Of a stretch of DNA of 64,000 nt, positions 47,592 through 57,089 are shown piece after piece. The notes under the pieces are model-generated. The model had not been told where the DNA came from. It made no database searches and was given only the letters and a program-made list of their open reading frames with translations. The DNA is from Candidatus Heimdallarchaeota archaeon LC_2. GTDB taxonomy: Archaea > Asgardarchaeota > Heimdallarchaeia > Heimdallarchaeales > Kariarchaeaceae. The position numbers were made by a program, and so were the translations under genes. How positions within the stretch are numbered: the stretch's first letter is position 1; the number at the start of each line of letters is the position of its first letter. The stretch is from NCBI GenBank assembly GCA_001940725.1, contig MDVR01000007.1:14213-78212 (forward strand), read 5' to 3'.

Positions 47592-48557
47592 ATGCGATCT
47601 GTTGCAGTGTTAGGTGCCACTGGGGCTTTGGGAAAAGCTACAGTTGATGAATTGATCAAACAAAAAATCTCAGTCAAAATATTGGTGAGAGATATTGAAA
47701 AATACAAAGCATTATACCCAAAGCAAAAAGTCCCAGGAAGGGTTAATGCGGTTCAAGGAGATTTAGATACAAATCAATCAATAGCAACTGTTATGGAAAA
47801 CATTGATACAGTATTCCTCTGTTATAATACGAATTTACAATATTGGGAAAGAGATATGATAAATTGGACTGATAAAATTGCGAAAGTTGCAGCTGCATTG
47901 GAAGCACGAATCATTTACCCAGGATGTAAATTAAATTACGGTATTAAAGATGCACCAATATCTGAGGAAGACACCCAAAATGCCAATTCTGAAATTGGTC
48001 AATTAAAAATTGCTTTGGAAAAGCGATTATACAGAGCTGCCCAAGAGGGAGCCAAATTAACAATTATTAGATTTTCACCAATTTATGGCCCTGCAGATTT
48101 TAATTCTCAATTTTCAAAAGTCTTTGAAGCGGCCATAAAAAATCGTGCAAGTACTTGGATCGGAAATGTAGATATTAATCATGATTTCCTTTATAGTAAA
48201 GATGCAGCTAATGTTTTTGTCAAAGCAGCTCTTTCAGAAAATGCTGTGAATAAAGTATTCCATTTTGAAGGGAAAAAGATCTTGGTTAAGGAATGGATAT
48301 CGAAAATATATAAATTCGTAGGGAGCGAGATTCCCTATAAATATAATATCCAATCTGAGTTAGAAGATAAAATCAAAGGTTTATTCTCCAAGGAGAAAAA
48401 GCTGAAAAATCAATTAAGGTATTTTACTGAAAATGAAATTTATTTTGATGGATCTTTATTTAAAAAAGAGATTGGAAGTGTTCAAATCACTCCTTTCGAT
48501 ACATCACTTCCTGAAACTCTTGATTGGTACAAATATTGGTTTCAAAATCAATCATAA
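47592..48557 (+). CDS. NmrA-like/NAD(P)-binding epimerase-fold protein
   Basis: A 321-residue short-chain-type reductase. The Rossmann motif GATGALGKA is at residues 8-16, and the chain resembles the NAD(P)H-binding and NmrA-like family, including complex I assembly homologues. The catalytic Tyr/Lys pair seen in typical SDR enzymes is not clear, so it may sense nucleotide state or bind NAD without catalysis. Its 3' end overlaps the following GNAT gene tail-to-tail by 6 bp. Confidence 0.82.
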   Translation: MRSVAVLGATGALGKATVDELIKQKISVKILVRDIEKYKALYPKQKVPGRVNAVQGDLDTNQSIATVMENIDTVFLCYNTNLQYWERDMINWTDKIAKVAAALEARIIYPGCKLNYGIKDAPISEEDTQNANSEIGQLKIALEKRLYRAAQEGAKLTIIRFSPIYGPADFNSQFSKVFEAAIKNRASTWIGNVDINHDFLYSKDAANVFVKAALSENAVNKVFHFEGKKILVKEWISKIYKFVGSEIPYKYNIQSELEDKIKGLFSKEKKLKNQLRYFTENEIYFDGSLFKKEIGSVQITPFDTSLPETLDWYKYWFQNQS

Positions 48558-49442
48558 ATCGGTGTTTACACTATATCTAATTGTTTCATGCGAAAGTTTC
48601 ATGTTAAAGTAATTCTCTATACTTGGATGGTATTCATTTACTCGAATAATTCTTAATCTTGAGATACCTTTCGATTTCCAAAAGGTAAGCGTTTCTGCAA
48701 TTAAATTTCTCAGAACTTTAGGTTCTTTAGAATGAGGTCCATATAGAATAGCACGGGGTTCTTCTTTTTCTACCGTAAGAAATGAAGCAGCGAAGCCTAC
48801 AAGTATATTTTTATCATCTTCAACTGCAACCCATGAGTTATTAGCAATATCGGGTAATTGCGTCCCTAAATTTACAAATTCACTTTTTGAGATAAAAATA
48901 TATGAAGTCTTATCTAAATCTGGTTTAATTATCGTATCATAAATAATTGGTAATTCAGCTATATTAACTGCCCTCATCACATAACCCTCAGGAAGTTCTT
49001 CAGTATACCATTCAGTTTGTACGTTGTAAGAAGTAATTAATATCCTCTCCTTGGAGAATCCACTATCCATTAAACTACTAATTAATGGTGAAAATATAGG
49101 CAAATCAACTCGAAAAATATTGGCTTGGGTTCTTGATGAAGCTAACCATTCAATCAATAGTGGTTTTAAAGTAGATCCAGTTTCTTCCAATTGAAAATTA
49201 CCCATCCAAAATAATCTTAAAAAGGAAAATTCATTGGAAAAACCAACTGTGAGGGCACTTCGCAACTGATCTGATGAATCTACTACCACCCACCAATTAC
49301 CATTTGTTGATTCAGTTTCTTCAACATCAAGTAGAAATTGACCAAGTCCTGAACCATCATCTCCACTCTCATGTAGGAGGGATTGAAGTCTTAGTTTCAG
49401 ATCTCCATCTCCTTTACGAACTTGAAATGTCATGTCTCTCAA
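48552..49442 (-). CDS. GNAT-like acetyltransferase
   Basis: A 296-residue protein with an N-terminal half that may be an inactive GNAT-like domain and a C-terminal half (about 145-290) with the pattern of an N-acetyltransferase: YVMRAVNIAELPIIYD, WVAVEDDKNILVGFAAS and a glycine-containing helix start near AILYGPHSKEPKVLRNLI that should bind the CoA pyrophosphate. The usual Q/R-x-x-G-x-G/A motif is altered (GPHSKEP), so the CoA site may be different. Substrate unknown. It stands alone on the minus strand between the NmrA-like gene and fumarase. Confidence 0.6.
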   Translation of the reverse strand: MRDMTFQVRKGDGDLKLRLQSLLHESGDDGSGLGQFLLDVEETESTNGNWWVVVDSSDQLRSALTVGFSNEFSFLRLFWMGNFQLEETGSTLKPLLIEWLASSRTQANIFRVDLPIFSPLISSLMDSGFSKERILITSYNVQTEWYTEELPEGYVMRAVNIAELPIIYDTIIKPDLDKTSYIFISKSEFVNLGTQLPDIANNSWVAVEDDKNILVGFAASFLTVEKEEPRAILYGPHSKEPKVLRNLIAETLTFWKSKGISRLRIIRVNEYHPSIENYFNMKLSHETIRYSVNTDL

Positions 49443-49560
49443 ATGTTACATGTTTTTTGGCATTAATAAAGTTAATTCAAAGGAAAAAAAAAGAGTTTAG
49501 TTGAAAATCAGATCATACAAATAAACACAGATATTTGAATTAGAATTTAATATCACTCTT

Positions 49561-50967
49561 ATGTCATCACAAGAAATTAGGATTGAAAACGATACTATGG
49601 GTGAAGTTGAGGTACCCAGTAACGCAATTTGGGGAGCTCAGACTCAACGGTCTATTCAAAATTTTCAAATTTCAACTAGAAGATTTCCAAAATCTTTCAT
49701 TATTGCTCTAACTCAGGTTAAAAGAGCATGTGCAATTGCAAATGGTGAATTGGGAGTAATAGAGAGAGACATAGCTGAAGTAATTACAAAAGCCGCTAAT
49801 GAGATAATAAATGATGGATTGCATTTGAATCAATTTCCATTGGATATTTATCAGACTGGATCTGGTACACAAACTAATATGAATGCCAACGAAGTATTGA
49901 GCAACAGAGCAATCCAAATTATGGGTGGACAAATTGGTTCCAAAACACCTGTACATCCGAATGATCATGTGAATAAAGGGCAGAGTTCAAATGATGTGAT
50001 ACCAACTGCAATGCATTTATCCGCTTTAACTGAAATTACAAAAACCCTTGAACCAGCATTAGAAGGATTAATTATCTCACTTAGATCGAAACAAAACGAA
50101 TTCATAAATATTGTAAAAATTGGCCGTACACATCTTCAAGACGCAGTTCCATTGACTTTAGGCCAAGAATTCAGCGCTTATGTTTTTCAATTAGAAACTG
50201 TAAAATCACATATTAAAGAAGCATCAAGATATCTTGAACAATTAGCAATTGGAGGTACTGCAGTTGGGACTGGATTAAATGCTCATCGAGATCTTGACAA
50301 AAAAGTATGCTCGATTTTATCAAATGACACAGGATTGAATTTCCGATCTGATGGAAATAAGTTTGCTCTTATTGCAAGCAAAGATGCATTAGTTGGAGTT
50401 AGTGGTGCCCTCAAAACTCTCGCAATCACACTCATTAAAATTGCGAATGACATTAGATGGCTTTCATCAGGACCTAGATGTGGATTAGGAGAGATATCAC
50501 TCCCAGAAAATGAACCGGGATCCTCTATTATGCCTGGAAAGGTGAATCCTACACAGAATGAAATGTTAATTCAAGTCGGAGCTCAAGTAATTGGTAATGA
50601 TGTAGCTGTATCGATGGGTGGTTCTTGGGGAGTTCTGGAATTAAACTTGATGAAACCAATGATAATTAGTAATGTACTTGAAAGCATTGAATTATTAGCC
50701 AATGGGATGAATTCCTTCTCAATCAATTGCATATCTGGCATCAAAGCTAATGAAACAAGAATTAATAATTTAGTAAGTCAATCATTAATGCTTGTTACGG
50801 CTTTAACTAAAGATATAGGGTATGATAAAGCTGCATATATTGCAAAAAAGGCTTTCAAAGAAGGTAAAACTATTAGAGAAACAGTACTTAATGAAGGACT
50901 AATTCCAGAATCAGAAATAGATAAAAAATTAGATTTGACAAAAATGGTCCATTTAGATAGAATGTAA
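49561..50967 (+). CDS. fumC: Fumarate hydratase, class II
   Basis: Converts fumarate to L-malate in the TCA cycle, without an iron-sulfur cluster. The 468 residues match class II fumarase. Signatures are QTGSGTQTNMNANEV, the HPNDHVNKGQSSND block with active-site His/Ser, GRTHLQDAVPLTLGQE and the superfamily motif GSSIMPGKVNPTQNE. It should form a tetramer. It is not linked to other TCA genes here. Aspartase and argininosuccinate lyase belong to the same fold, but these motifs point to fumarase. Confidence 0.96.
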   Translation: MSSQEIRIENDTMGEVEVPSNAIWGAQTQRSIQNFQISTRRFPKSFIIALTQVKRACAIANGELGVIERDIAEVITKAANEIINDGLHLNQFPLDIYQTGSGTQTNMNANEVLSNRAIQIMGGQIGSKTPVHPNDHVNKGQSSNDVIPTAMHLSALTEITKTLEPALEGLIISLRSKQNEFINIVKIGRTHLQDAVPLTLGQEFSAYVFQLETVKSHIKEASRYLEQLAIGGTAVGTGLNAHRDLDKKVCSILSNDTGLNFRSDGNKFALIASKDALVGVSGALKTLAITLIKIANDIRWLSSGPRCGLGEISLPENEPGSSIMPGKVNPTQNEMLIQVGAQVIGNDVAVSMGGSWGVLELNLMKPMIISNVLESIELLANGMNSFSINCISGIKANETRINNLVSQSLMLVTALTKDIGYDKAAYIAKKAFKEGKTIRETVLNEGLIPESEIDKKLDLTKMVHLDRM

Positions 50968-51012
50968 AATGCTTTGAAACCATATAAATTTTATAGATCA
51001 ACTAATTTGAAA

Positions 51013-51345
51013 TTATTCTTTACGTCTTTTGATTATAATATTTGTATAGAATAGTAATATAATAGTGCAAACGATTCATTGAAAGAAAATGAAATAAAGG
51101 CGTCTTCATCAGAATCATCGGGTATCCCGTCTTGGAATGGGTCTTCAGATTCTGTCGATGATATTTCTGGATTGAAATCACCCTTAGCTGTTGAAGTTTT
51201 ATCTGTAACAGGAACGCATGTGTTTGCAATAATCTCAAAAATCTCTAAGGTCACATAATCGGATTCAGATCTAAGTCCATCTGAATCTTCTGCATAAACT
51301 TCAAAATAATAAAATAAATTTGGTAATCCAGTAATATCTAGGAAT
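51013..51345 (-). pseudogene. Decayed 3' end of a surface protein, frameshifted
   Basis: Read on the minus strand from about 51345, the frame gives FLDITGLPNLFYYFEVYAEDSDG, a clear fibronectin-type III end, then an acidic Ser/Thr/Pro-rich stalk (TEDPFQDGIPDDSDEDA-like) and the start of a membrane helix (SFALLYYYSIQI). That frame then stops, while the next frame continues with IIIKRRKE and a stop at 51013-51015, restoring the usual basic tail of these anchored proteins. So a frameshift near 51045 and a missing 5' part mark a remnant. An in-frame stop just before FLDITG shows that the upstream coding part is gone. Confidence 0.65.
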
Positions 51346-51439
51346 CAATAAAATCTGTTTTTAAGAATTAAAACCTATATTCGATCATAAAACGTTGGAA
51401 ATTATTAAATTAAAAATAATTAGATCTTAATTAATTACT

Positions 51440-52267
51440 ATGAATATTCTTGAGACAGCAAAGAATTGGGCAGTTGAAAATTTAAAAGATGATGATACAA
51501 TCTCAATCTTACTAGTTGGCTCATGGGCAAAAGGTAGTGGAACCGATGTTAATGATATCGATATAATCGTTATAAAACAATTTCAGCTAATTGCAATCGC
51601 TCATCAGGAACATAAACTAGATAACTTCACTTTGGATATATGGGTTCACGATATTGATGCAATTAAGGAGGACATTTTTGGAATCCCAATTGACTTAAAT
51701 CAGATTAACAATACCTCTATGATACTTTCATTTCTTGAACATGCGATTGTGTGGTTTGAAACCGAATCGATACTTTCTGAACTGAAAGAAAAAGCATCAG
51801 GTTGGTCATGGTCATCAGAATATTCAAAATTCTTAGAATTCGACAATATAACACCTAAGACCCCTTATTTACTCAATGCGTACAATGAAAGTTTACAATT
51901 AATTGATGCTGCAAAAGTGAGATTGAGAAAAGGTAAGCCAGTAAGCCATAGAAGAAAAGATTATCCTGAACTTATTTCTGAAAAAAGTGAAGAGAAGGCA
52001 AAATTGGTTCATGACCTTACAGAAAAGGTTTATTCAACATCAGGAATAGATCGCCACTGGACTGAATTTGATGATGCAAGAAAAGCGATACAAACAGGCC
52101 AATGGGCAAATGCTGTTGCATCACTCAAGGATGTCTTGAGGTTTATTGTAAGATATCAATTACCATTAGTACCAGAACAATTACTAGATCCATCAATATG
52201 GAAAGCTGTTGAGGATATGACATTGAGTGAAGAATTGAAAAATGCCCTCGAAGAAGCTTATACATGA
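51440..52267 (+). CDS. Nucleotidyltransferase-domain protein
   Basis: A 275-residue protein with an N-terminal minimal nucleotidyltransferase fold: LLVGSWAKGSGTDVNDIDIIVI at about 24-45 has the GSxAxG and D-x-D metal motif. The middle and C-terminal parts are helical (HEPN-like in feel but with no clear R-x4-6-H), ending in a DVLRFIVRYQLP helix. Such proteins add nucleotides to small molecules, tRNA or a toxin partner. No antitoxin or HEPN gene is adjacent, so it stands alone and its substrate is unknown. Confidence 0.75.
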   Translation: MNILETAKNWAVENLKDDDTISILLVGSWAKGSGTDVNDIDIIVIKQFQLIAIAHQEHKLDNFTLDIWVHDIDAIKEDIFGIPIDLNQINNTSMILSFLEHAIVWFETESILSELKEKASGWSWSSEYSKFLEFDNITPKTPYLLNAYNESLQLIDAAKVRLRKGKPVSHRRKDYPELISEKSEEKAKLVHDLTEKVYSTSGIDRHWTEFDDARKAIQTGQWANAVASLKDVLRFIVRYQLPLVPEQLLDPSIWKAVEDMTLSEELKNALEEAYT

Positions 52268-52274
52268 AGTTTAA

Positions 52275-52562
52275 TTATTCCAAATCATCAAATGCTAGCA
52301 TAATTTCAGCAATTTTACCAGCATATCCTTTTGAAACATTGAATTTTTGACGATTTTTGTATTCGCCTTCCTTATTTTTTTGCCAACCATAAAATCGCAA
52401 TTGTTTTTTACCTTGTACTTCAACCAATAATAATGCCTTGAGCCATTGGGACGTTTTAGCAAGTGTTTTTCCCCTCAATACTTTTATCCCTTCACCAACT
52501 GGAAAGCCCTCTGTTTGGGGAAGAAGTTCTTCTAGACTGCCTGTAGATTTCATTGTTATCAT
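52275..52562 (-). CDS. Small unknown protein, 95 residues
   Basis: A short, basic, soluble protein with no known family. It contains WLKALLLVEVQGKKQLRFYGWQKNKEGEYKNRQKFNV, which alternates in a way that suggests a small beta barrel or sheet, then a helix (YAGKIAEIMLAFDDL). It converges with the nucleotidyltransferase gene with 7 bp between stops, and lies 60 bp before the enoyl-CoA hydratase gene end on the same strand. It may be a nucleic-acid binder, but that is a guess. Confidence 0.5.
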   Translation of the reverse strand: MITMKSTGSLEELLPQTEGFPVGEGIKVLRGKTLAKTSQWLKALLLVEVQGKKQLRFYGWQKNKEGEYKNRQKFNVSKGYAGKIAEIMLAFDDLE

Positions 52563-52622
52563 TTCTTTCTAAAACTTGTAATCTAATATACATTATGTTA
52601 TTTTGTTAGACCAATCATGTAA

Positions 52623-53408
52623 TCATTTAGCTTGAAGATCAGTAAAATCAGGTTTTCTTTTTTCGAGAAAAGCTTGAACTCCTTCTTTATGTTCATCTGA
52701 AGTGAACGCAGTACCCTGAGAAAGCCCTTCAACTTTCAGATGAGTTAATAATTGATTTTCAAATGCTGCATTAAGCAAATCTTTGGAAAGTCCAAGTGTA
52801 TCAACCGGGCCTTTTGATAACTCTGTTGAAAGATTGTTAATTTCAGAATTAAAGATATTACTATCAATAATCCTGTTAATAAGTCCGTAAGATAGAGCTT
52901 CATTGGGTGAGAGCGTTTTTCTAAAAAAAACTAATTCCTTTGCCTTAATTAATCCAACTAACCTGGTGATGAAGTATGATGCTTCAGGTATCAATCCAAT
53001 ATTTCCATAAGCAAATCCAAATTTAGATTCTGATGAGGCATATAATAAATCACATGCTGTTGCAATTACAAATCCTGCACCATAGCACGGACCATTTATC
53101 GCTGCAATCACCGGTCGTTTAATTGAGCGGATTAATCGTACAATTTCATTAAGTCCTGTATCTAATCTGATGTTAGACACGAGGGCTTTGCCAAACCTAT
53201 CGCTCATTTCAGAAATATCACCACCCGCACTAAAAGAATTTCCACTTCCAGTGATTACAACACATCTAACTGAAGAATCATCTTTTACTTTTTGTAATGA
53301 TTTCTTTAAAGCTAAAATCATTTCAATATTAATTGCATTTCTCTTTTCAGGACGATTTAATGTAATTGTGGTCACATTATTATTATCATGAGAAATCAAT
53401 ACCGTCAT
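52623..53408 (-). CDS. Enoyl-CoA hydratase/isomerase family protein
   Basis: A crotonase-fold enzyme of about 261 residues. It has the oxyanion-hole blocks SGNSFSAGGDISEM and INGPCYGAGFVIATACDLLYASSESKFGF. The LIPEASYFITRLVG block carries the first catalytic Glu; the second usual Glu position is less clear. It may hydrate enoyl-CoA in beta-oxidation or do a related isomerisation. The start is put at ATG 53408 because the 16 residues from the longer frame (53456, Cys/Tyr-rich) are not family-like. Acyl-CoA synthetase at 14994-16712 would feed the same pathway. Confidence 0.88.
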   Translation of the reverse strand: MTVLISHDNNNVTTITLNRPEKRNAINIEMILALKKSLQKVKDDSSVRCVVITGSGNSFSAGGDISEMSDRFGKALVSNIRLDTGLNEIVRLIRSIKRPVIAAINGPCYGAGFVIATACDLLYASSESKFGFAYGNIGLIPEASYFITRLVGLIKAKELVFFRKTLSPNEALSYGLINRIIDSNIFNSEINNLSTELSKGPVDTLGLSKDLLNAAFENQLLTHLKVEGLSQGTAFTSDEHKEGVQAFLEKRKPDFTDLQAK

Positions 53409-53503
53409 AATTGGACATAAGCTAATGCAAACAAAAGGGTAACTATTATAGGTCAATTACAAATTGCTGATTATGTCAAATATTTTTTCGATTTATTTTA
53501 ATG

Positions 53504-53755
53504 CTAAGATAAATACCTAATAATTTCTTTAAAATGGTCCTCCTTTATTATCAAGAGCTGGTGGCTGACCTGCTCTTTATTCATTCGATTTTCAGAATAT
53601 ACTGCTGTATTTACATGTTTTACTTTCAAATCAGTCCTAAAGATCTTACCAAATAACGATAATAGTAGATTGTAAATCGTGGCGATAATTACAAGTCCTG
53701 CTAATAATAATAGTCCGTGAAATAATAGAATAATAATGCCAATCAACGTGTTCAT
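53504..53755 (-). CDS. Small single-helix membrane protein, 83 residues
   Basis: A short protein with one long hydrophobic segment (about 4-35) near its N-terminus, followed by a basic-to-neutral soluble tail of 48 residues. No family is recognised. The frame lies in a gap with no competing gene, on the same strand as isocitrate lyase and enoyl-CoA hydratase but with separate spacing. It could be a small membrane subunit or chance; the clean hydrophobic/soluble division makes a real protein more likely. Confidence 0.5.
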   Translation of the reverse strand: MNTLIGIIILLFHGLLLLAGLVIIATIYNLLLSLFGKIFRTDLKVKHVNTAVYSENRMNKEQVSHQLLIIKEDHFKEIIRYLS

Positions 53756-53861
53756 TCAGTAAAATATTGGTGATCCAATTATATAAATACGTCATTCATT
53801 ATTGGAGTTTGAAAAGATAATCTCGACATGTGGGTTAAAAAATTTTTATCTTAAACCATCT

Positions 53862-55157
53862 TTATGATGAAAATTGTATTTCTTCTGTTGAATTCTTAAG
53901 TGCAGTTGTGGATGAATTACCTGAGCTTATGGTTAACGCTATTTCATCAAAATAACCTGCGCCTACGAATGTTTGATGTTTAACAGCTTTAAATCCATAT
54001 TTTTTTTCAGCATCAAATTCTTTATTTTGAAGTTCAACATACCCTCGCATACCAGTTTCAGCATATTTTCGAGCCAGTTTAAACATACCATAATTATTGT
54101 CATGAAATCCTGCTAATGTTACAAATTGGAATTTATACCCCAATTTCCCTAAATCTTTCTGAAACGTTTCTATTTCATCCATCCCTAATTTTTTGCTCCA
54201 GTTGAATGATGGAGAACAGTTATAGGCAAGTGGCTTACCTGGGAATATTTCATGAATCGCTTTTGCAAAAGATTCTGCCTCCTCTAGATCAGGAGTTTTT
54301 GTTTCAAACCAGAGCAAATCACAATATGGTGCGTAGGCTAATGACCTTTTTATGGCTGCGTCTAAACCACCTGAAACATAATAAAATCCTTCAGGTGAAC
54401 GATCACCCATAATAAATTCCCGATCCAACGGATCTACATCTGACATCAATAAATTTGCGGATTCTGCGTCAGTTCTTGCAATAACCAGGGTTGGTACTTC
54501 CATAACATCAGACGCAAGTCTAGCAGCAATCAGTGTTTGAATAAATTGAGAAGTTGGAACCAGAACTTTTCCACCTAAATGACCACACTTCTTGTAACTA
54601 GATAATTGATCTTCAAAATGCACCCCTGCCGCTCCAGCTTTAATCATGGCTTTCATAAATTCAAATACATTTAATGGACCACCAAAACCAGCCTCTCCAT
54701 CCGCCACAATAGGTTGAAAATAATCTATTTCTGATTTTTCGTCCATATGTTGAATCTGGTCGGCTCGTAATAATGCATTATTAATTCTCCTAACTAATTT
54801 AGGAGCACTGTCAGCAGGATATAAACTCTGGTCAGGATACATTTCCCCTGCTTCGTTCATATCTGCAGCGACTTGCCAACCGGATACATAAATTGCCTTC
54901 AATCCTGCCGAAACAATCTGTAAGGCTTGATTTCCAGTTAAGGCACCCAGAGTATTTATGTAGGGTTCAGTTTGAATGTAATTCCAAAGTTTTTCTGCTC
55001 CAATTTCAGCTAATGTAAAACATTTATTGATAGATCCTTTTAGCTTCCATACTTGCTCTGCTGAATAAAGACGGGTTATTCCGATCCATCTAGGATCATT
55101 TTCCCATTCAGCTTTTATTCTCTCGAGGTATTCGTTCTTTGATTCGGTTTTTCTCAT
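53862..55157 (-). CDS. aceA: Isocitrate lyase
   Basis: Splits isocitrate into succinate and glyoxylate, the first step of the glyoxylate shunt used to grow on acetate or fatty acids. The 431 residues carry the catalytic loop [13 protein letters not shown], plus [27 protein letters not shown] and the C-terminal NCSPSFNW block. Length and blocks match bacterial AceA. Malate synthase is not in the window. It fits with acyl-CoA synthetase and enoyl-CoA hydratase genes here. Just upstream is a perfect inverted repeat (55167-55185) that may control it. Confidence 0.96.
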   Translation of the reverse strand: MRKTESKNEYLERIKAEWENDPRWIGITRLYSAEQVWKLKGSINKCFTLAEIGAEKLWNYIQTEPYINTLGALTGNQALQIVSAGLKAIYVSGWQVAADMNEAGEMYPDQSLYPADSAPKLVRRINNALLRADQIQHMDEKSEIDYFQPIVADGEAGFGGPLNVFEFMKAMIKAGAAGVHFEDQLSSYKKCGHLGGKVLVPTSQFIQTLIAARLASDVMEVPTLVIARTDAESANLLMSDVDPLDREFIMGDRSPEGFYYVSGGLDAAIKRSLAYAPYCDLLWFETKTPDLEEAESFAKAIHEIFPGKPLAYNCSPSFNWSKKLGMDEIETFQKDLGKLGYKFQFVTLAGFHDNNYGMFKLARKYAETGMRGYVELQNKEFDAEKKYGFKAVKHQTFVGAGYFDEIALTISSGNSSTTALKNSTEEIQFSS

Positions 55158-55166
55158 ATTTAATTC

Positions 55167-55185
55167 CCCATAAATGAGTTATGGG
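55167..55185. promoter_or_regulatory. Inverted repeat just upstream of isocitrate lyase
   Basis: CCCATAA and TTATGGG form a perfect 7-bp inverted repeat around ATGAG, 9 bp before the start codon of aceA. The embedded ten-base word AATGAGTTAT (55173-55182) recurs exactly at 55247-55256, 74 bp away or about seven helical turns. AT-rich TATA-like DNA lies between them on the minus strand. A carbon-source regulator binding both sites, or a 5' hairpin near the ribosome site, would both fit. Confidence 0.5.
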
Positions 55186-55601
55186 TTGAATAACACCAAG
55201 AATTTTCTGAGATTTTATTGATGACTATTATATCTCAATATAATACAATGAGTTATTCAAGTTATATTACTGATAATCAAATAAAAGAGATTCGGTTAAT
55301 CTCAGATTATTACACACTATTTCCATATAAGGCGATTTTAGACAGAATAATTTCCATTTTTTTATAGATTATTAAAAATATATTTCATAAAGCATAAAAA
55401 TATTTAATTTTATTGCTTCTATTGTCAGATACAGTCTAAATTCCATTCAAGAGGGCAGGGGTTATATCATTGAGATCCAAAAAAATTAATTAAAATTAAA
55501 AAATTTGAAACATATAATTAATATCATTAATATGTCATTTTTTGATATATCATAATGTGATATGCGGATAGATATAATAATGGAATTTATCATAATAAAA
55601 T
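55186..55601. other. AT-rich intergenic region with one hairpin
   Basis: About 415 bp upstream of isocitrate lyase. It holds a second copy of AATGAGTTAT (55247-55256) and a 6-bp stem with a 5-base loop, GAGATT / AATCTC at 55287-55303. The right part must also contain the promoter for the small Cys-rich gene at 55602. No other gene is supported. Confidence 0.45.
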
Positions 55602-55841
55602 ATGGACGAACTTAAACGTGATTTTTCCGTTTTATATGTTTGTGAGAACTGTAATAAGGCAACACCACCACCGACACATTGTGGGAAAGCAATGCAAGTA
55701 GAAGTTAAAAAGAGTACTATCAATTGGATTTGTTGGAAAGGAGAACATACACCTTGCTGTGGTAAAGAATCATTCTTTGCTTATGACAATTGTTGTGTAG
55801 ACCCCAATTTAGTAATGCAACTTCAAAAAGTACTGGTCTAA
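55602..55841 (+). CDS. Small cysteine-rich zinc- or iron-binding protein
   Basis: A 79-residue protein with ten Cys/His-like ligands. An N-terminal CENCNK and PPPTHCGKAM form one candidate metal site (Cys15, Cys18, His/Cys near 27-28), and WICWKGEHTPCCGKESFFAYDNCC forms a second set. The PPPTHCG-A-M pattern recalls short zinc-ribbon or desulforedoxin-like proteins. Function unknown; redox or metal buffering is plausible. It stands alone. Confidence 0.65.
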   Translation: MDELKRDFSVLYVCENCNKATPPPTHCGKAMQVEVKKSTINWICWKGEHTPCCGKESFFAYDNCCVDPNLVMQLQKVLV

Positions 55842-55946
55842 TCAATTTCTTTATTTATTGAAGGTGTTGAATATCGAGGTGTATAGCACTAATAATTGAA
55901 ATATTATCATTTGGATTTTAAGTTGAATATTACATTATAATAACAA

Positions 55947-56549
55947 ATGCAACTGAGCGAGAGGATTACTTCTGATAAATTGAATTCTCAAATATTCAAA
56001 CCTGAATTTATTTTAAGTTTATTAAATCATAAAAAACATCTCATTATACTATCTGCTTACCTCTTTTTCTCTCTAACATTTAATCCCCCATTTTATACTC
56101 TTATTGCCTATTTGATCTACATAATTTTGATAATCGATGGATATAATCACGGTAAAAGGCAAATCAAAAAAAATGAACCTACATATTTTCAGGTTATTCA
56201 ACCAATATTCATTGGTATTTTGATCGCACTTTACATTTCCTATTTTTACATTTTGATCACTAATTTGAGTGGAGTTTATGAAGATTGGATAAACAATTAT
56301 TTCGAGGCAGTACCATCAATAATTGCGTCAATTGTTATGATTATTTTCGGTACAGTCAGTTTTATTATTTTTCCACTTATTATTGCCTCTATGTTTTCTT
56401 TCTTTTTTTTCGTTCCGTATTTCATAGGCTATCAATTTGGTAAATTCTTTTATGCAAAAGCACGTAGATCAAGACCAAATGAAATGTTAGACTTCTTAAG
56501 CGAACTGAAATCCGAAAATGCTAGCCATTCCGAAGAATTACTTAATTAA
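55947..56549 (+). CDS. Multi-helix membrane protein, unknown
   Basis: A 200-residue protein with four or five hydrophobic segments: about 30-60 (paired helices), 78-102, 125-150 and 152-172. The C-terminus is short, charged and Ser-rich (RRSRPNEMLDFLSEL). No family is recognised. It is AT-rich like its surroundings. It follows the Cys-rich gene by about 100 bp on the same strand and could share its promoter. Confidence 0.6.
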   Translation: MQLSERITSDKLNSQIFKPEFILSLLNHKKHLIILSAYLFFSLTFNPPFYTLIAYLIYIILIIDGYNHGKRQIKKNEPTYFQVIQPIFIGILIALYISYFYILITNLSGVYEDWINNYFEAVPSIIASIVMIIFGTVSFIIFPLIIASMFSFFFFVPYFIGYQFGKFFYAKARRSRPNEMLDFLSELKSENASHSEELLN

Positions 56550-56624
56550 TTTAAAGCAAATAAAATCTACTAATTGCGGATAACCCGCACTATACGTAAA
56601 ATTAACTGAAAAGGAAAGGATATC

Positions 56625-57089
56625 TCACGTGATATTTCGTTTATACTCTACCTGTACCGCAAGTGCTTCTGTCCCATCAGGGAGGATATTATACATCTCG
56701 AAAGTAAATGCATCAGATGATTTTGGTATAATTTTTGTCCTCCACTCCCAATTTGGACCTTCAAGAGCTTCATAACTACCTTTAGCACTAATTTTATTGT
56801 CAGAATCTATTGATCCCTCACAGAGCATAAAGTCAGGTTGATGCCATGAATCAATCCATGTCATTAGGATTTTCTTCTTTTTTTCATTATAGCGAAAAAT
56901 AAGTAATCCTTCTTGCTTTTTTCCATCATATTCCCACGCATAATCAATTTTCATGTACCGATCCATTACCACTTTTTGAATACTGGAAGTTGAATTACAT
57001 TTTACTGATGGTTGAGTTGGATTCAGCCACAAAAGATATTCCCCCATCCATTTTCCTGATAATTGTTCTGACAATTCTTCAAAGGTCAT
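56625..57089 (-). CDS. DUF1579-like protein
   Basis: A 154-residue, lipocalin-like beta-barrel protein, with LSGKWMGEYLLW near the start and KKILMTWIDSWHQPDFMLCEGSI in the middle, both in line with the DUF1579 pattern (a G-x-W opening and W-D-S block). No signal peptide. Members are found in many bacteria, with unknown ligands. It converges with the small membrane protein gene on the left. The family name is from memory of the pattern. Confidence 0.65.
   Translation of the reverse strand: MTFEELSEQLSGKWMGEYLLWLNPTQPSVKCNSTSSIQKVVMDRYMKIDYAWEYDGKKQEGLLIFRYNEKKKKILMTWIDSWHQPDFMLCEGSIDSDNKISAKGSYEALEGPNWEWRTKIIPKSSDAFTFEMYNILPDGTEALAVQVEYKRNIT

Noticed and set aside
51440..52562. Toxin-antitoxin pair formed by the nucleotidyltransferase and the 95-residue gene
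   Set aside because: The two genes are convergent, not co-directional, and neither has a clear HEPN R-x4-6-H motif.
55440..55500. Possible tRNA in the G-rich stretch near 55460
   Set aside because: No T-arm GGTTCAA-type sequence and no cloverleaf pairing could be built around it.
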